A stretch of DNA of 64,000 bases from Colwellia sp. PAMC 21821 (GCF_002077175.1 NZ_CP014943.1:3596001-3660000); one strand, 5' to 3'; shown: positions 46,929 through 56,522, counted from the first letter of the stretch. Numbers and translations: made by a program. The notes: generated from the sequence alone by a model not told the origin.

Positions 46929-47236
46929 TGGGATAACCCGCTAAGTAACTTATCCATAATGGCCTGTGATGTACTACAAAGTAGCGGTAAATCAGCAAGT
47001 GGCATGATGAGTTTTATGTTTTGCATGAGCTGATTTATCAGCTGTATCGTGTGAAGGGAAATAATGTGGCCTTGGATGACGCTGCCTTCATCACGTTGTG
47101 TGAGGTCCATTTCGCTGTGCGTACAAAGGGATGCCTGATGTAAGTAAGTCAAGCGATTACATGGCGGTTTAGCTAAACCAAAGGTGTTTGTTTTATCAAC
47201 GGGGTACTGGCAATCATTAAATACTTTGTGTGTCAT
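46925..47236 (-). CDS. First ORF of the IS66-type element, atypical TnpA
   Basis: A 103-residue ORF in the place of IS66 tnpA, overlapping tnpB by 4 bases and starting about 80 bases inside the right terminal repeat. I do not see the helix-turn-helix of classical IS66 TnpA; the protein instead has several Cys and His (CQYPVDK, PPCNRL, CTHSEMD, LLCSTSQ) and a Leu/Ile-rich helical half. It may be a diverged or replaced accessory protein. Its position and coupling make it a real gene; its function is unknown. Confidence 0.7.
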   Translation of the reverse strand: MTHKVFNDCQYPVDKTNTFGLAKPPCNRLTYLHQASLCTHSEMDLTQRDEGSVIQGHIISLHTIQLINQLMQNIKLIMPLADLPLLCSTSQAIMDKLLSGLSQ

Positions 47237-47315
47237 AAGTTACTCCAAAATTAAATTGAAACAACTGTAAGGTGAAAAGCGACTAAATATAATGTGCTAT
47301 TGGGCAGACGCTCAC

Positions 47316-47395
47316 GCTATTACTTTATAACTGACAGCTTAAAACTGAAAGCTGACAGCTACTATTTTTACTGACAGCTATTACTTTTTTTTAAA
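47316..47395. repeat. Right target duplication and CTGACAGCT repeats
   Basis: The right copy of GCTATTAC (47316-47323) is followed by three occurrences of CTGACAGCT before the trpA stop; a fourth lies at 44742-44750, on the other side of the insertion. The original sequence before insertion was probably a run of CTGACAGCTATTAC-type repeats downstream of trpA. No terminator for the trp operon was recognised. Confidence 0.7.
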
Positions 47396-48241
47396 TCAAA
47401 GCTTAGTAGCCTGTTTCATCGCACGAACAAACTCCGACAACTCGCCCAACATCTTAGCGTTATCATCAAGATTGCTTTCAATAATCTTAACAACCGCAGA
47501 GCCACTGATAGCACCTTTTGCCCCTGTTGCTAATGCCGCTACTACTTGTTCAGGTTTTGATATACCAAAACCAATCACAGAAGGCGCTGCTTGGTATTTT
47601 TCCAATATATCAATAAGTTTATGGCCCGTCATTTCAGCTTCAGTTTCTGTGCCCGTAACACCGACACGACTTAATACATAAGTATAACCCGAGCCATAAT
47701 CAGCTACTTTTTGTAACGTTGTTTCACTGGCATTAGGTGGAGCGATGAAGATCGGCGCTATGCCATTGGCTGTTGCCGCTTGTCTAAAGGGCTCACTTTC
47801 ACGAATGGGCAAGTCAGCGATAAGAACAGAATCAACACCTGCCGCAGCAACATCACGATAGAAGTTATTAATGCCACGAGCAAATACTAAGTTGCCATAA
47901 AGTAGCAAGCCAATTGGAATATCAGGCGCATACGCACGAATTTTAGCTAAAATATCTAAACAGACATCGGTATTAATATTGGCTTTTAGTGCACGAAGCG
48001 CAGCCATTTGAATGGTAAAACCATCAGCACTGGGGTCAGAAAAGGGCATGCCAAGCTCTAAAGCATCTGCGCCAGCATCAATCAGTGTTTTAATCACTTC
48101 AAAAGATTGCTCAGCATTTGGGTCTCCAATGATAACAAAAGGGATAAACGCGCCTTCATTTTTTACCGCTAATTTTTCAAACGCTTGGTCATAACGAGTA
48201 CTTATATTAGTAACGTTACTTATGTCAGTTGCTTGGCTCAT
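47396..48241 (-). CDS. trpA: Tryptophan synthase alpha subunit
   Basis: Cleaves indole-3-glycerol phosphate to indole and glyceraldehyde 3-phosphate. At 281 residues it has the catalytic Glu in [16 protein letters not shown], plus [15 protein letters not shown] and [14 protein letters not shown]. The first residues ([15 protein letters not shown]) are a short extension over E. coli TrpA. The ATG overlaps the trpB stop (TAATG). Last gene of the trp operon; the IS66-type element lies 80 bases beyond its stop. Confidence 0.96.
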   Translation of the reverse strand: MSQATDISNVTNISTRYDQAFEKLAVKNEGAFIPFVIIGDPNAEQSFEVIKTLIDAGADALELGMPFSDPSADGFTIQMAALRALKANINTDVCLDILAKIRAYAPDIPIGLLLYGNLVFARGINNFYRDVAAAGVDSVLIADLPIRESEPFRQAATANGIAPIFIAPPNASETTLQKVADYGSGYTYVLSRVGVTGTETEAEMTGHKLIDILEKYQAAPSVIGFGISKPEQVVAALATGAKGAISGSAVVKIIESNLDDNAKMLGELSEFVRAMKQATKL

Positions 48242-49488
48242 TATGCTTCTCCTCTATGCTTTACATCACTTTTTTCAGCAGTCTCAGGCGATATAATCGC
48301 GTTTACATGCGCTAAGTCTTTATCACCTCTACCTGATAAATTAACCAAGAAGATAGTTTCTTCTGTCACTTTATCAGCCATTTTTAAGGCATGTGCTAAG
48401 GCATGTGAAGACTCTAATGCAGGAATAATCCCTTCATTGCGCGCCAGTAACTGAAATGCTTCTAATGCTTCGTCATCGTTTATTGCGACATATTGAGCGC
48501 GGCCAGAATCTTTTAATTGTGCATGTTGTGGGCCTACAGCAGGGTAATCAAGACCCGCTGATACAGAGTAAGACTCTTCAATTTGGCCAACCTTATCTTG
48601 CATAATGTAGGTGTAGTTACCATGTAACATACCTTTGGTACCTGCCACTAAGGTTGCACCGTGGTGTGCGGTGTTTATGCCTTTACCACCGGCTTCAACG
48701 CCAATCAATTTGACATCTTCATCACCGATAAAGTCGTTAAACATACCAATAGCATTTGAGCCACCACCAACACAGGCAATAACGTAATCGGGTAAGCGAC
48801 CTTCTTCAGCTAATAATTGCTGTTTGGCTTCTTCGCCGATCATTTTTTGAAACTCACGCACAATAGTCGGGAACGGGTGAGGACCCGCAGCCGTACCTAA
48901 TAAATAGTGTGCGTTTTCATAATTCGCTGACCAATCGCGTAATGCTTCATTTACCGCATCTTTAAGTGTGCCGCTGCCGGCGGTTACTGGAATAACTTCA
49001 GCACCCATTAATTGCATGCGAAAAACATTCGGTTGCTGACGCTGACAATCAACCGCGCCCATATAAACCTTACATTTTAAACCTAATAATGAGCAGGCAA
49101 TTGCTGTAGCAACGCCATGTTGACCTGCACCAGTTTCTGCAATAATTTCAGTTTTACCCATGCGTTTTGCGAGTAACGCTTGCCCTAAAACCTGATTAGT
49201 TTTATGCGCGCCGCCATGCAATAAATCTTCACGTTTTAAGTAAATTTTAGCTAATGGATTTTTAACAATGTTGCGACACAATGTAAGAGGTGTCGGACGG
49301 CCAGCATAGCTGGTCAGTAGTTTGTTGAATTCAGCTAAAAAAGCTTCGTCAGTTTGCGATTCAATAAAGGCTTGCTCTAGTTCTTCTAAAGCAGGCACTA
49401 ATAATTCGCCGACAAACATACCGCCAAACTCGCCAAAGTAGGCAGGTAAGGTCTTTTTAGGCTGATTTTCAGTTGGTGATTTTAACAT
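48241..49488 (-). CDS. trpB: Tryptophan synthase beta subunit
   Basis: PLP enzyme that joins indole and serine, 415 residues. The PLP lysine is in the [20 protein letters not shown] block; [18 protein letters not shown] and the monovalent-cation and tunnel residues are also present. The start at 49488 (MLKSPTENQ) is preferred because it lies one base after the trpCF stop; the frame is open 75 bases upstream inside trpCF but without homology. Followed by trpA in a TAATG overlap. Confidence 0.95.
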   Translation of the reverse strand: MLKSPTENQPKKTLPAYFGEFGGMFVGELLVPALEELEQAFIESQTDEAFLAEFNKLLTSYAGRPTPLTLCRNIVKNPLAKIYLKREDLLHGGAHKTNQVLGQALLAKRMGKTEIIAETGAGQHGVATAIACSLLGLKCKVYMGAVDCQRQQPNVFRMQLMGAEVIPVTAGSGTLKDAVNEALRDWSANYENAHYLLGTAAGPHPFPTIVREFQKMIGEEAKQQLLAEEGRLPDYVIACVGGGSNAIGMFNDFIGDEDVKLIGVEAGGKGINTAHHGATLVAGTKGMLHGNYTYIMQDKVGQIEESYSVSAGLDYPAVGPQHAQLKDSGRAQYVAINDDEALEAFQLLARNEGIIPALESSHALAHALKMADKVTEETIFLVNLSGRGDKDLAHVNAIISPETAEKSDVKHRGEA

Positions 49489-49489
49489 C

Positions 49490-50878
49490 TTAATAATTCC
49501 GTATTTGGGCGAAAACTTCATTGAGTTTATCGCGACATTTAATGCCAGGGCTCGATTCAACACCTGAGTTGATATCTAAGCCAAATAATTCTTGATGGGT
49601 CAGTTGCGCACATGCTTGGGTGATATTATCGCGTTGTAATCCACCGGCTAAAAAGCAACGGGATAAGTCTTGCTCGCTATCAGCTAGCGCTTGCCAGTTA
49701 AAGGCTTGGCCACTACCCGCATTTTTTCCGTCAAGCACAATTTGGTCGACATTTATCGGAAGTGTCGGCACGGTTTTCTCTACCGGTAACGCTTTAAATA
49801 TTTGACAATTTTTAGCTAGCTTTATTCGTAAGCTATCAATATATTGTTGGCTTTCTTGGCCATGTAATTGCACGGCAGATAGCTGTAAATCTTTGGCTAG
49901 AACAATCACTTCTGTTTCAGGGTGATTAACAAACACACCAACGTATTTTAAGCTAGGGTTTTCGCTAATTATAGCGCTCGCCTGTGCTTTGTTAACACGC
50001 CTAGGTGATTTTTCCGCAAATATAAGACCGCCAAACTCAGCGCCTGCATCAATAGCAAATCTTGCATGCTCAGGTTTGGTTAAGCCACATACTTTATTGT
50101 GACCGAATATTAATTTTCGACAGGCTAAATCAATATCGTCCTCAGCCATCACAGAGCTGCCCACTAAGAAACCATCTACAGCAGGGGCAAGTTCTCTCAC
50201 TTGGGCATTATTATATATGCCTGACTCAGAAATAACGATGCGATCATCTGGCAGTGTTGGCGCTAGATCAAAGGTACGTGAAATATCGGTAGAAAGATCA
50301 CGTAAATTTCGGTTATTAATGCCGATGAGTTTAGCATTTAAGCTAATCGCACGGTCGCGTTCTTCTTCATTTGATACTTCGGTTAAAATCGCTAAGTTTA
50401 ATGACTGCGCAACAGCGGCTAACTCATTGTATTCATTATCATTGAGCACGCTAAGCATTAATAATACCGCGTCAGCCCCATAATGCCTGGCTAGATACAC
50501 TTGGTAAGTGTCAAAAAAGAAATCTTTATTAAGTACCGGACACTTGACGAGGTCACTGACCGTTTTTAAATAGCTAAAATCGCCTTGAAAATATTTATGC
50601 TCGGTTAGAACTGAAATTGCGGCGGCATAATTATCATAAATACCTGCAATTTCAGCGACATTAAAGTCTTCTCTGATCAAGCCTTTTGACGGTGATGCTT
50701 TTTTGCATTCTAAAATAAAACCGGCATAAGGCTTTTCGGCTGTACGAGTTAATGCTTGGTACATGTCTTTTTTAGACGGTGTTAAACCATCAATAAAGCT
50801 TGCTAACGGTATTTCTTTTTTCAGTTCTGCAATCTCAATACGTCGATTAGCGACGATTTGCTCAAGAATGTTACTCAC
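49490..50878 (-). CDS. trpCF: Bifunctional IGP synthase / PRA isomerase
   Basis: Fused enzyme of 462 residues that catalyses two successive steps of tryptophan synthesis. The N-terminal half (indole-3-glycerol phosphate synthase) has [33 protein letters not shown] and ISESGIYN; the C-terminal half (phosphoribosylanthranilate isomerase) has [28 protein letters not shown] and [10 protein letters not shown]. The gammaproteobacterial fusion is kept. Start and stop overlap or touch those of trpD and trpB. Confidence 0.96.
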   Translation of the reverse strand: MSNILEQIVANRRIEIAELKKEIPLASFIDGLTPSKKDMYQALTRTAEKPYAGFILECKKASPSKGLIREDFNVAEIAGIYDNYAAAISVLTEHKYFQGDFSYLKTVSDLVKCPVLNKDFFFDTYQVYLARHYGADAVLLMLSVLNDNEYNELAAVAQSLNLAILTEVSNEEERDRAISLNAKLIGINNRNLRDLSTDISRTFDLAPTLPDDRIVISESGIYNNAQVRELAPAVDGFLVGSSVMAEDDIDLACRKLIFGHNKVCGLTKPEHARFAIDAGAEFGGLIFAEKSPRRVNKAQASAIISENPSLKYVGVFVNHPETEVIVLAKDLQLSAVQLHGQESQQYIDSLRIKLAKNCQIFKALPVEKTVPTLPINVDQIVLDGKNAGSGQAFNWQALADSEQDLSRCFLAGGLQRDNITQACAQLTHQELFGLDINSGVESSPGIKCRDKLNEVFAQIRNY

Positions 50879-51978
50879 TATGCTGATACTCCTGCATTAG
50901 ATAATCGCACTAAATCTGCTAAGGTTTTGGTGGCAGCGCCAGAGGCTAGTACTTTTGTGGCATGTTGCGCTGCTAGCAATAAGGTGTCTGCTTGACCATC
51001 TAATTGTTCACGATGTAAATAAAGTAGCGCAGCACAATTAATGATAACGGCACTGTTATGCGCTTCTAGCCCTTTACCGGCTAATATTGCTTTAATAAAC
51101 TCAGCGTTTTCTTGTGGTGTTCCACCTTTAATATCTTCCAAAGTGTAATTTTTTAACCCAAAATCTGCCGGCGAAATGTCTTTTTTAATTAACTCTCCAT
51201 TGCTGATTTCAGTGACTTTAGTTTTTCCGTGCAACGCTATTTCATCTAAGCCGCTGCCGTGTACAACCCAAGCGTGCTTAACCCCTGTTAATAATAAGGC
51301 TTCGGCTATCGGGGTTATTAATTCAGGCAAGTAAACACCCAGTAACATAACATCGGGCTTTGCTGGGTTCACCAATGGCCCAAGAATATTAAACAAGGTT
51401 CTAATCGCCATCGCTTTTCTAACTGGGGCCGCATGTTTAAAACCGGTGTGGTACGCCGGCGCATATAGAAAGCAGATATTGGCTTGTGCTAAACACTCAC
51501 TTGCCACTTCAGGCGACATAGTTAAGTTAACACCGAATGCTTCAAGTAAATCAGCAGAGCCTGACATACTTGAGACACTTCTATTGCCATGTTTTGCCAT
51601 TTTTATGCCGCAAGCAGCCGCTAAAATAGCCGCGGTGGTTGAAATGTTAATGGTATTTGCACCATCGCCACCCGTACCAACACAGTCTGTAACACCGTTA
51701 GTTTGCATTGGAAAAGGCGTAGCATTTTCACGAATGGCAATTGCAGCACCCGCAATTTCTGCAGGGGTTTCACCTTTAATTTTTAATGCCGTTAGAATCG
51801 CGGCCAACCGTTCAGGCGCGACAAAACCATTAATGACTTGTTCAAAAACATCATGGCTTTGCTGTTGCGTTAATGAATCACCATCAACTAAAGTATTGAG
51901 TGCACTGTGGGTAATGTCATCGTTAACTTCAACCTGAGTCAGTGGTGACGTTTTGCTACTAAGTTCAGTGGTTTTCAT
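50878..51978 (-). CDS. trpD: Anthranilate phosphoribosyltransferase
   Basis: Transfers phosphoribosyl to anthranilate, 366 residues. The PRPP-binding loop DCVGTGGDGANTINIST, the KHGNRSVSSMSGSADLLEAF block and the anthranilate-site PAYHTGFKHAAPVRK are intact. It is a separate polypeptide, not fused to TrpG as in enterics. The ATG at 51978 has GAGGGA at a suitable spacing; the ATG at 51984 lies directly on that site. The first 14 bases overlap the end of trpG. Confidence 0.95.
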   Translation of the reverse strand: MKTTELSSKTSPLTQVEVNDDITHSALNTLVDGDSLTQQQSHDVFEQVINGFVAPERLAAILTALKIKGETPAEIAGAAIAIRENATPFPMQTNGVTDCVGTGGDGANTINISTTAAILAAACGIKMAKHGNRSVSSMSGSADLLEAFGVNLTMSPEVASECLAQANICFLYAPAYHTGFKHAAPVRKAMAIRTLFNILGPLVNPAKPDVMLLGVYLPELITPIAEALLLTGVKHAWVVHGSGLDEIALHGKTKVTEISNGELIKKDISPADFGLKNYTLEDIKGGTPQENAEFIKAILAGKGLEAHNSAVIINCAALLYLHREQLDGQADTLLLAAQHATKVLASGAATKTLADLVRLSNAGVSA

Positions 51979-52675
51979 GATCATTCCCTCGGGCTTTATA
52001 AATAGTTTGTTCCGCTAAAGCAGATAAATGACTTAGGCTTTGCGCTAATAAATTGGTGCCATAGGTAGTTAATATGGATTCAGGATGGAACTGAAAACCA
52101 ATGGCAGCATCTGTGCTATGTTCAATGGCCATAGGCAAAGTAATGTCTTCACCATCAGTGGCTAAATTAACATAGGCTGTCATGGTTAATTGTTCTGGCA
52201 TTTCACTGGCAACAAGTGAATGATAACGAGCCACAGGTAAAGGGCTAGCAATATTGTTAAAAGCGCCTAATTCGTTGTGGCTGATATTTGACGATTTACC
52301 ATGTACCACTTCAGGTGCACGCGCTATAACACCGCCATAATGTTGAATTAATGCTTGATGCCCTAAACAAATACCTAATATGGGGAATTGTCCTGCACAA
52401 AGTGATAATAATGGCATTAAACAGCCGGCATGGGTTGGATCGCCAGGTCCAGGTGAAAGCACTAAAATAACACCGGCGTTGTTGTTTTTTTGTTTCTCTT
52501 GCAGCTTATTAAAAATAAAATCAGCGCCGATGGTGTTGCGATAAATAGTCAGTTTATAGCCTAAACAACGAAACTCATCGACCAAATTATAGGTAAATGA
52601 ATCGAGATTATCTAACATGACAATCTCTGGCAAAGCGTCAGTAGAAGTGTTCGATGAAATGTCAGATGATGTCAT
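51965..52675 (-). CDS. trpG: Anthranilate synthase glutamine amidotransferase subunit
   Basis: Class I glutamine amidotransferase that supplies ammonia to TrpE, 236 residues. The catalytic Cys is in ILGICLGHQALIQHYGG, the His/Glu pair in IGFQFHPESILTTYG, and LDNLDSFTYNLVDEFR opens the domain after a short polar N-terminal extension (about 18 residues). The start overlaps the trpE stop by one base; the end overlaps trpD. Confidence 0.95.
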   Translation of the reverse strand: MTSSDISSNTSTDALPEIVMLDNLDSFTYNLVDEFRCLGYKLTIYRNTIGADFIFNKLQEKQKNNNAGVILVLSPGPGDPTHAGCLMPLLSLCAGQFPILGICLGHQALIQHYGGVIARAPEVVHGKSSNISHNELGAFNNIASPLPVARYHSLVASEMPEQLTMTAYVNLATDGEDITLPMAIEHSTDAAIGFQFHPESILTTYGTNLLAQSLSHLSALAEQTIYKARGNDHENH

Positions 52676-54384
52676 TATTTAACCTCCTGCTGTATTGCAT
52701 CGCTGTTCAGCGTAGTTTGTCTTTCCTGATGAGAAATCACTAATACTTTACCTTCCGCTTCTTTAATCGCACTGATCACCGCTTGCGCTTTTTGTTTGGT
52801 TTCGTTGGCTTCAGATTGCGGATCAGAATCAAACACCACACCAGCGCCGGCTTGAATTTGTGCGCGATTATTTTTCACAAAGGCGGAGCGAATAACAATG
52901 CAGGTATCCATATCACCTTCGCCGGTTAAATAGCCAACAGCGCCGCCATAACTACCTCGACGCTTACCTTCCACTTCACGAATTAGTGAGGTGGCTTTTA
53001 CTTTTGGCGCGCCAGATAAAGTGCCCATATTCATACAAGCTTGATATGCATGCAAGGCGTCTAGTTCATGCTCTAAAGTCCCGCAAACACGAGAAACCAA
53101 ATGCATAACGTGCGAATATCGGTCGACCTTTAACAAGTCAGCCACGTGGCGTGTGCCGGGTTGGCTAACTCTTGCAATATCATTACGGGCTAAATCAACC
53201 AGCATAATGTGCTCGGCTAATTCTTTTTTGTCTAGCCGTAAGTCTAATTCGATGCGGCTGTCTAAGTCAGGAGATAAGGTGCCATCAGCGTTAAAACCAC
53301 GAGGGCGAGTGCCGGCAATAGGGTAAATCTCTACTTGTCGGTTACTTTGTTGATATTTAAGTGCTGATTCTGGAGAGGCACCAAAAATACAAAACTCACT
53401 GTCTTGTAAATAAAACATATAAGGACTTGGATTACGGTGCTTCAATGCTTTATAAGCATTTAAATTATTTGAGCAAGTTAAGCTAAAAGTGCGAGAAGGC
53501 ACTACCTGAAAAATATCACCCGCTAAAATGTTCTCTTTCAAGTCATTAACTATCTGACAAAAAGCGTTATCGTCTATATCGCAACGCAATGTATCCGGCT
53601 CTTTTACACTAGCATTTGATGGATTATCAGATGGTTTAAGCTCAAATGTTGCAGTAATATCAGTAAATAAACTGGCTTTTATGGCTGAAATTCTGGATAA
53701 AGCTGCTTGCTTTGCCTCTTCATAGCCAACACCCGTAAATTGGTTGGTGATCAGTTCGCTTGACTGTTTTTCATGGTCAATAATGATCAAGGTTTCTGCT
53801 AGATAATAAACAAAATCAGGACAGGTGTTTTCGCCGTCGGCAACGTCAGGTAATGACTCACTCATCGACATCATATCGAATGCAAAGGCGCCGCCAAGAA
53901 ATACCGCAAAAGGATGTTGGTTAGTATTATTAAGTTGGCTAAATAAGCGTAAGCTTTGAAAAGGATTAATAGCAAGTAAACGTGAACGTTCATCTAATTG
54001 CTCAGTTACTGTTGCAAAGGTTGCTGTGAAACTTTTATGATCGCCAGTAATCTTTGCATCTGATGCTAAGGCTTGCTTAGCAAAGGCAAGGGCGTTTTCG
54101 CCATTTTTACTTAAAGCCGTAAAGTTAACAATATTGCCATTACAAACAATTTTTACTGCAGTATCAGTCAACAATAAACTTTTCAATTGATGTTTTTTGT
54201 CGACTTCAGCGGACTCTAATAAAAGCGTGTTTTCTTTTTCAGCACACAAGTAATGAAAAACCGCTAATGGATCGCTCTGATAACTTAATTTATCGGTGAT
54301 AGTGACTACAGCCCCTGGCTGTTGAGTATCAAGTGCAGTGTTTAGCTGCTGTTTTTCGGTGTTGTTTTTTTGGGTATTGCTCAT
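52675..54384 (-). CDS. trpE: Anthranilate synthase component I
   Basis: Chorismate-using subunit of anthranilate synthase, 569 residues (E. coli 520). The tryptophan-inhibition site LLLESAEV is present in the N-terminal region, and the chorismate-binding half has IFQVVPSRTFSL, PSPYMFYLQD, PIAGTRPRG, DLARNDIARVSQPGT and GTLSGAPKVKA. The extra length is mostly N-terminal (Asn/Gln/Thr-rich, first 25 residues) plus a linker. Ribosome-binding site TAGGAA. First structural gene of trpE-G-D-CF-B-A, under attenuator control. Confidence 0.96.
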   Translation of the reverse strand: MSNTQKNNTEKQQLNTALDTQQPGAVVTITDKLSYQSDPLAVFHYLCAEKENTLLLESAEVDKKHQLKSLLLTDTAVKIVCNGNIVNFTALSKNGENALAFAKQALASDAKITGDHKSFTATFATVTEQLDERSRLLAINPFQSLRLFSQLNNTNQHPFAVFLGGAFAFDMMSMSESLPDVADGENTCPDFVYYLAETLIIIDHEKQSSELITNQFTGVGYEEAKQAALSRISAIKASLFTDITATFELKPSDNPSNASVKEPDTLRCDIDDNAFCQIVNDLKENILAGDIFQVVPSRTFSLTCSNNLNAYKALKHRNPSPYMFYLQDSEFCIFGASPESALKYQQSNRQVEIYPIAGTRPRGFNADGTLSPDLDSRIELDLRLDKKELAEHIMLVDLARNDIARVSQPGTRHVADLLKVDRYSHVMHLVSRVCGTLEHELDALHAYQACMNMGTLSGAPKVKATSLIREVEGKRRGSYGGAVGYLTGEGDMDTCIVIRSAFVKNNRAQIQAGAGVVFDSDPQSEANETKQKAQAVISAIKEAEGKVLVISHQERQTTLNSDAIQQEVK

Positions 54385-54417
54385 GGGTATTCCTACAAAT
54401 AATCTATTTAAAAACGG

Positions 54418-54480
54418 TCATCCAGCGTAAATAGGCAGAAGCCACCATAAGAACCAACGTTTAACTTTTATACGTAACAT
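54418..54480 (-). CDS. Second Trp-rich small ORF between attenuator and trpE
   Basis: A 20-residue ORF, MLRIKVKRWFLWWLLPIYAG, starting 47 bases after the attenuator hairpin and ending 33 bases before trpE. It has AAGAG about 7 bases before the ATG. Three of 20 codons are Trp. It is outside the usual attenuator, so the role is open: a second translational sensor, a membrane-active microprotein, or chance. Confidence 0.5.
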   Translation of the reverse strand: MLRIKVKRWFLWWLLPIYAG

Positions 54481-54524
54481 ACTTATTCTCTTATTATTTA
54501 ATACTAATTAATTCAAAATTTTAA

Positions 54525-54556
54525 AAGCAAAAAACCCGCAATAGGGTGCGGGTTTT
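54525..54556 (-). terminator. trp attenuator terminator
   Basis: Minus-strand stem AAAACCCGC / GCGGGTTTT (9 bp, 8-base loop) running into six T. The upstream segment GTGGGTT (54586-54592), right next to the leader stop codon, can pair with AACCCGC of the 5' arm as the antiterminator. Confidence 0.93.
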
Positions 54557-54592
54557 CGAATTTTTTACTTACAAGTAAACATCACAACCCAC

Positions 54593-54649
54593 TTATGTAG
54601 AGTTATGCCACCACCAAATCAAAGAAATAGTTTGTTTTACTTGTATCAT
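54593..54649 (-). CDS. trpL: trp operon leader peptide
   Basis: An 18-residue leader peptide, MIQVKQTISLIWWWHNST, with three Trp codons in a row. The stop codon touches the antiterminator segment at 54586-54592, and the terminator follows 37 bases later, which is the expected spacing for ribosome-mediated attenuation: stalling at the Trp codons favours the antiterminator. No TrpR operator-like palindrome was seen upstream. Confidence 0.93.
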   Translation of the reverse strand: MIQVKQTISLIWWWHNST

Positions 54650-54754
54650 TATCTGTTTTATCTCAGTAAAATTGTTTTTATTCACTTGCCTAAATAGCGA
54701 CTTGCACTTGTTTTCAGATAGTATTAAGTCCCTATAGAAGAACCGATTCGCGTA

Positions 54755-55645
54755 ATGATGTCAACCACTGATTTTACTAATGATAAAGATTTTTCAAACT
54801 TACGCGTTGATCTGCATAGTCACACTAATTGCTCGGACGGTGCTTTAACGCCGAAAGAGCTAATAGAACGGGCAGTTAACTTCCAAATTGACGTATTAGC
54901 AATCACAGATCACGACAGTGTTAAAGGTCTTGATAGTGCAAAACAAACTATTTTAGATCAAAATATTCCATTAACGTTAATTGATGGCATTGAAATATCG
55001 ACGCAATGGCAAGGGTTTGAAATTCATATTGTCGGTTTAAATATTCAACCTGAGCATCCAGCGTTGCAATCGTTGATTTCAGCGCAGCAACAACGCCGTG
55101 AAGATCGTGCGCTCTCTATGGGTGAAAAGCTAGAAAAATGTGGCTTTAGCGACGTTTATAGCCAGGCAAAAGAGATGGCAGGTGAGGGTTCTATTACTCG
55201 CGCACATTTTGCTAAAATACTTTTACATCGCGGTATCGTCAGTAAAATGCAAGCCGCCTTTGATAAATATATTGGTAAAGGCAAACGCGCTTATGTTAAT
55301 CCTAATTGGTGTAGCATTGAAGAAGCAGTAGCGACCATTCATGCCGCTGGTGGTGTTGCCGTAATGGCGCACCCGATAAGATATGACTTAACCGCCAAAT
55401 GGTTGCGGCGCTTAATTGTTCATTTTAAGTCGGCACAAGGTGACGGTTTAGAGGTGGTGTTACCGCAGATGAACAACGAACAGCGTAAAATAATGCTAAG
55501 CTATTGTTCAGAGTACGATTTACATGCTTCGATGGGGTCTGACTTTCATCAGCCTAGTCGTTGGAGTGATTTAGGACGTAATTTAGTGATGCCTGAGCAA
55601 GCCAAGCCTATATGGCAACTTTGGCAAACTCAAACTGTGAGTTAG
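54755..55645 (+). CDS. rnm: PHP-domain 5'-3' exoribonuclease Rnm (TrpH/YciV)
   Basis: PHP-family phosphoesterase of 296 residues. The metal-binding motifs are visible: DLHSHTNCSDG (His21, His23), ITDHDSVKG, DGIEISTQW, VMAHPIRYDL and GSDFHQPSRW. The E. coli counterpart (YciV, RNase AM) matures rRNA 5' ends and degrades short oligonucleotides. The position divergent from trpE, followed by yciO, scpA, scpB and rluB, is the conserved gammaproteobacterial neighbourhood. Confidence 0.92.
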   Translation: MMSTTDFTNDKDFSNLRVDLHSHTNCSDGALTPKELIERAVNFQIDVLAITDHDSVKGLDSAKQTILDQNIPLTLIDGIEISTQWQGFEIHIVGLNIQPEHPALQSLISAQQQRREDRALSMGEKLEKCGFSDVYSQAKEMAGEGSITRAHFAKILLHRGIVSKMQAAFDKYIGKGKRAYVNPNWCSIEEAVATIHAAGGVAVMAHPIRYDLTAKWLRRLIVHFKSAQGDGLEVVLPQMNNEQRKIMLSYCSEYDLHASMGSDFHQPSRWSDLGRNLVMPEQAKPIWQLWQTQTVS

Positions 55646-55665
55646 TCTGCAGGTTTTAAAGTGTA

Positions 55666-55738
55666 TAACACCAAGTTGATTAATTAGCTGCTCATTTTTA
55701 ATAATTAAAATGAAAACGCAGATCACTTAATTAATCAA
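55666..55738. repeat. Palindromic intergenic repeat
   Basis: Nested inverted repeat: TTGATTAATTAGCTGCTC at 55676-55693 pairs imperfectly with 55721-55738, with an inner CATTTT/AAAATG hairpin. The left 19 bases (55666-55684) match 38707-38725 perfectly in inverted orientation, so this is part of a dispersed repeat. Confidence 0.65.
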
Positions 55739-55816
55739 ATAAGTATGAGTCAAAAAGTATAGCCGCAGGGTATTGAAAAATATGATGATAAATCTGAAAT
55801 TTAGTTGGAGCTTAAT

Positions 55817-56437
55817 ATGAGCCAGTTTTTTTATGTACATCCCGATAACCCGCAAGGTCGTTTAATGAAACAAGCGGCTGCCATTATTAGTCAAGGTGGT
55901 GTCATTGTTTACCCAACCGACTCGGGCTATGCTTTGGGCTGCCATATTGGTGACAAAAAAGCCTTGGAACGAATATGCAATATTCGAGATATTAATAAAG
56001 AGCATAACTTTACTTTAATGTGTAGTGATTTGTCAGAGTTGTCGGAATATACGCGGGTTGATAACAGTGCTTTTCGCTTGTTGAAAAACAATACCCCAGG
56101 TCCTTACACCTTTATTTTCAAAGGTTCAAAAGAAGTGCCTAAACGTTTGTTAAATCCAAAGCGTAAAACGATTGGCATTCGCGTACCGGACAATGCTATT
56201 GCCCAAGCGCTTTTAGCTGAGCTAGGTGAGCCAATAATGTCGACAACACTGATCATGCCAGGTGCTGACACTGCAGAGTTTGATCCTGAGCATATTCGCG
56301 ATATTTTAGAGCACGAAGTAGATTTAATTATTAATGGTGGCCATTTAGGCGAACGCCCAACCACGGTGATTGATTTTTCAAATGATGACGTTGAAATAAT
56401 TCGTGTGGGTGAAGGCGATCCAACACCTTTTCAATAA
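55817..56437 (+). CDS. yciO: YciO family (Sua5/YrdC-like) protein
   Basis: A 206-residue protein, the same length as E. coli YciO, with the Sua5/YrdC fold related to threonylcarbamoyl-AMP synthase. The YPTDSGYALGCHIGDKKALE block, RICNIRDINKEHNFTLMCSD, GPYTFIFKG and PTTVIDFSN are present. It differs from true TsaC in the RNA/ATP-binding surface, and its function in tRNA t6A synthesis is uncertain. The ATG at 55817 fits the TTGGAG ribosome-binding site; an earlier ATG at 55805 overlaps it. Confidence 0.92.
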   Translation: MSQFFYVHPDNPQGRLMKQAAAIISQGGVIVYPTDSGYALGCHIGDKKALERICNIRDINKEHNFTLMCSDLSELSEYTRVDNSAFRLLKNNTPGPYTFIFKGSKEVPKRLLNPKRKTIGIRVPDNAIAQALLAELGEPIMSTTLIMPGADTAEFDPEHIRDILEHEVDLIINGGHLGERPTTVIDFSNDDVEIIRVGEGDPTPFQ

Positions 56438-56522
56438 CGCGTGATTAAATCAGCTAGCCAATAGTTATTAATGCCACTTACAAAGCAAACACAAAGCAAA
56501 AAATACATGATAAAAGCTGCTT

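Larger units (their letters stand above)
44756..47315 (-). mobile_element. IS66-family insertion sequence
   Basis: A 2560-base element. The left end begins GTGAGCGTCGGCTAATGAAC, and the right end, reverse complemented, begins GTGAGCGTCTGCCCAATAGC: nine bases identical, then an imperfect match. It has perfect 8-bp target duplications (GCTATTAC). Three genes on the minus strand: an unusual first ORF, tnpB and tnpC. It sits between trpA and glnS, downstream of both, in a stretch of CTGACAGCT repeats, and disrupts no gene. The intact duplications and open frames suggest a recent insertion. Confidence 0.94.

Noticed and set aside
51446..51937. 163-codon plus-strand ORF opposite trpD
   Set aside because: Antisense to a well-conserved gene, with composition typical of a shadow frame.
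54650..54754. TrpR operator upstream of trpL
   Set aside because: No ACTAGT-type palindrome resembling the enteric operator is present.
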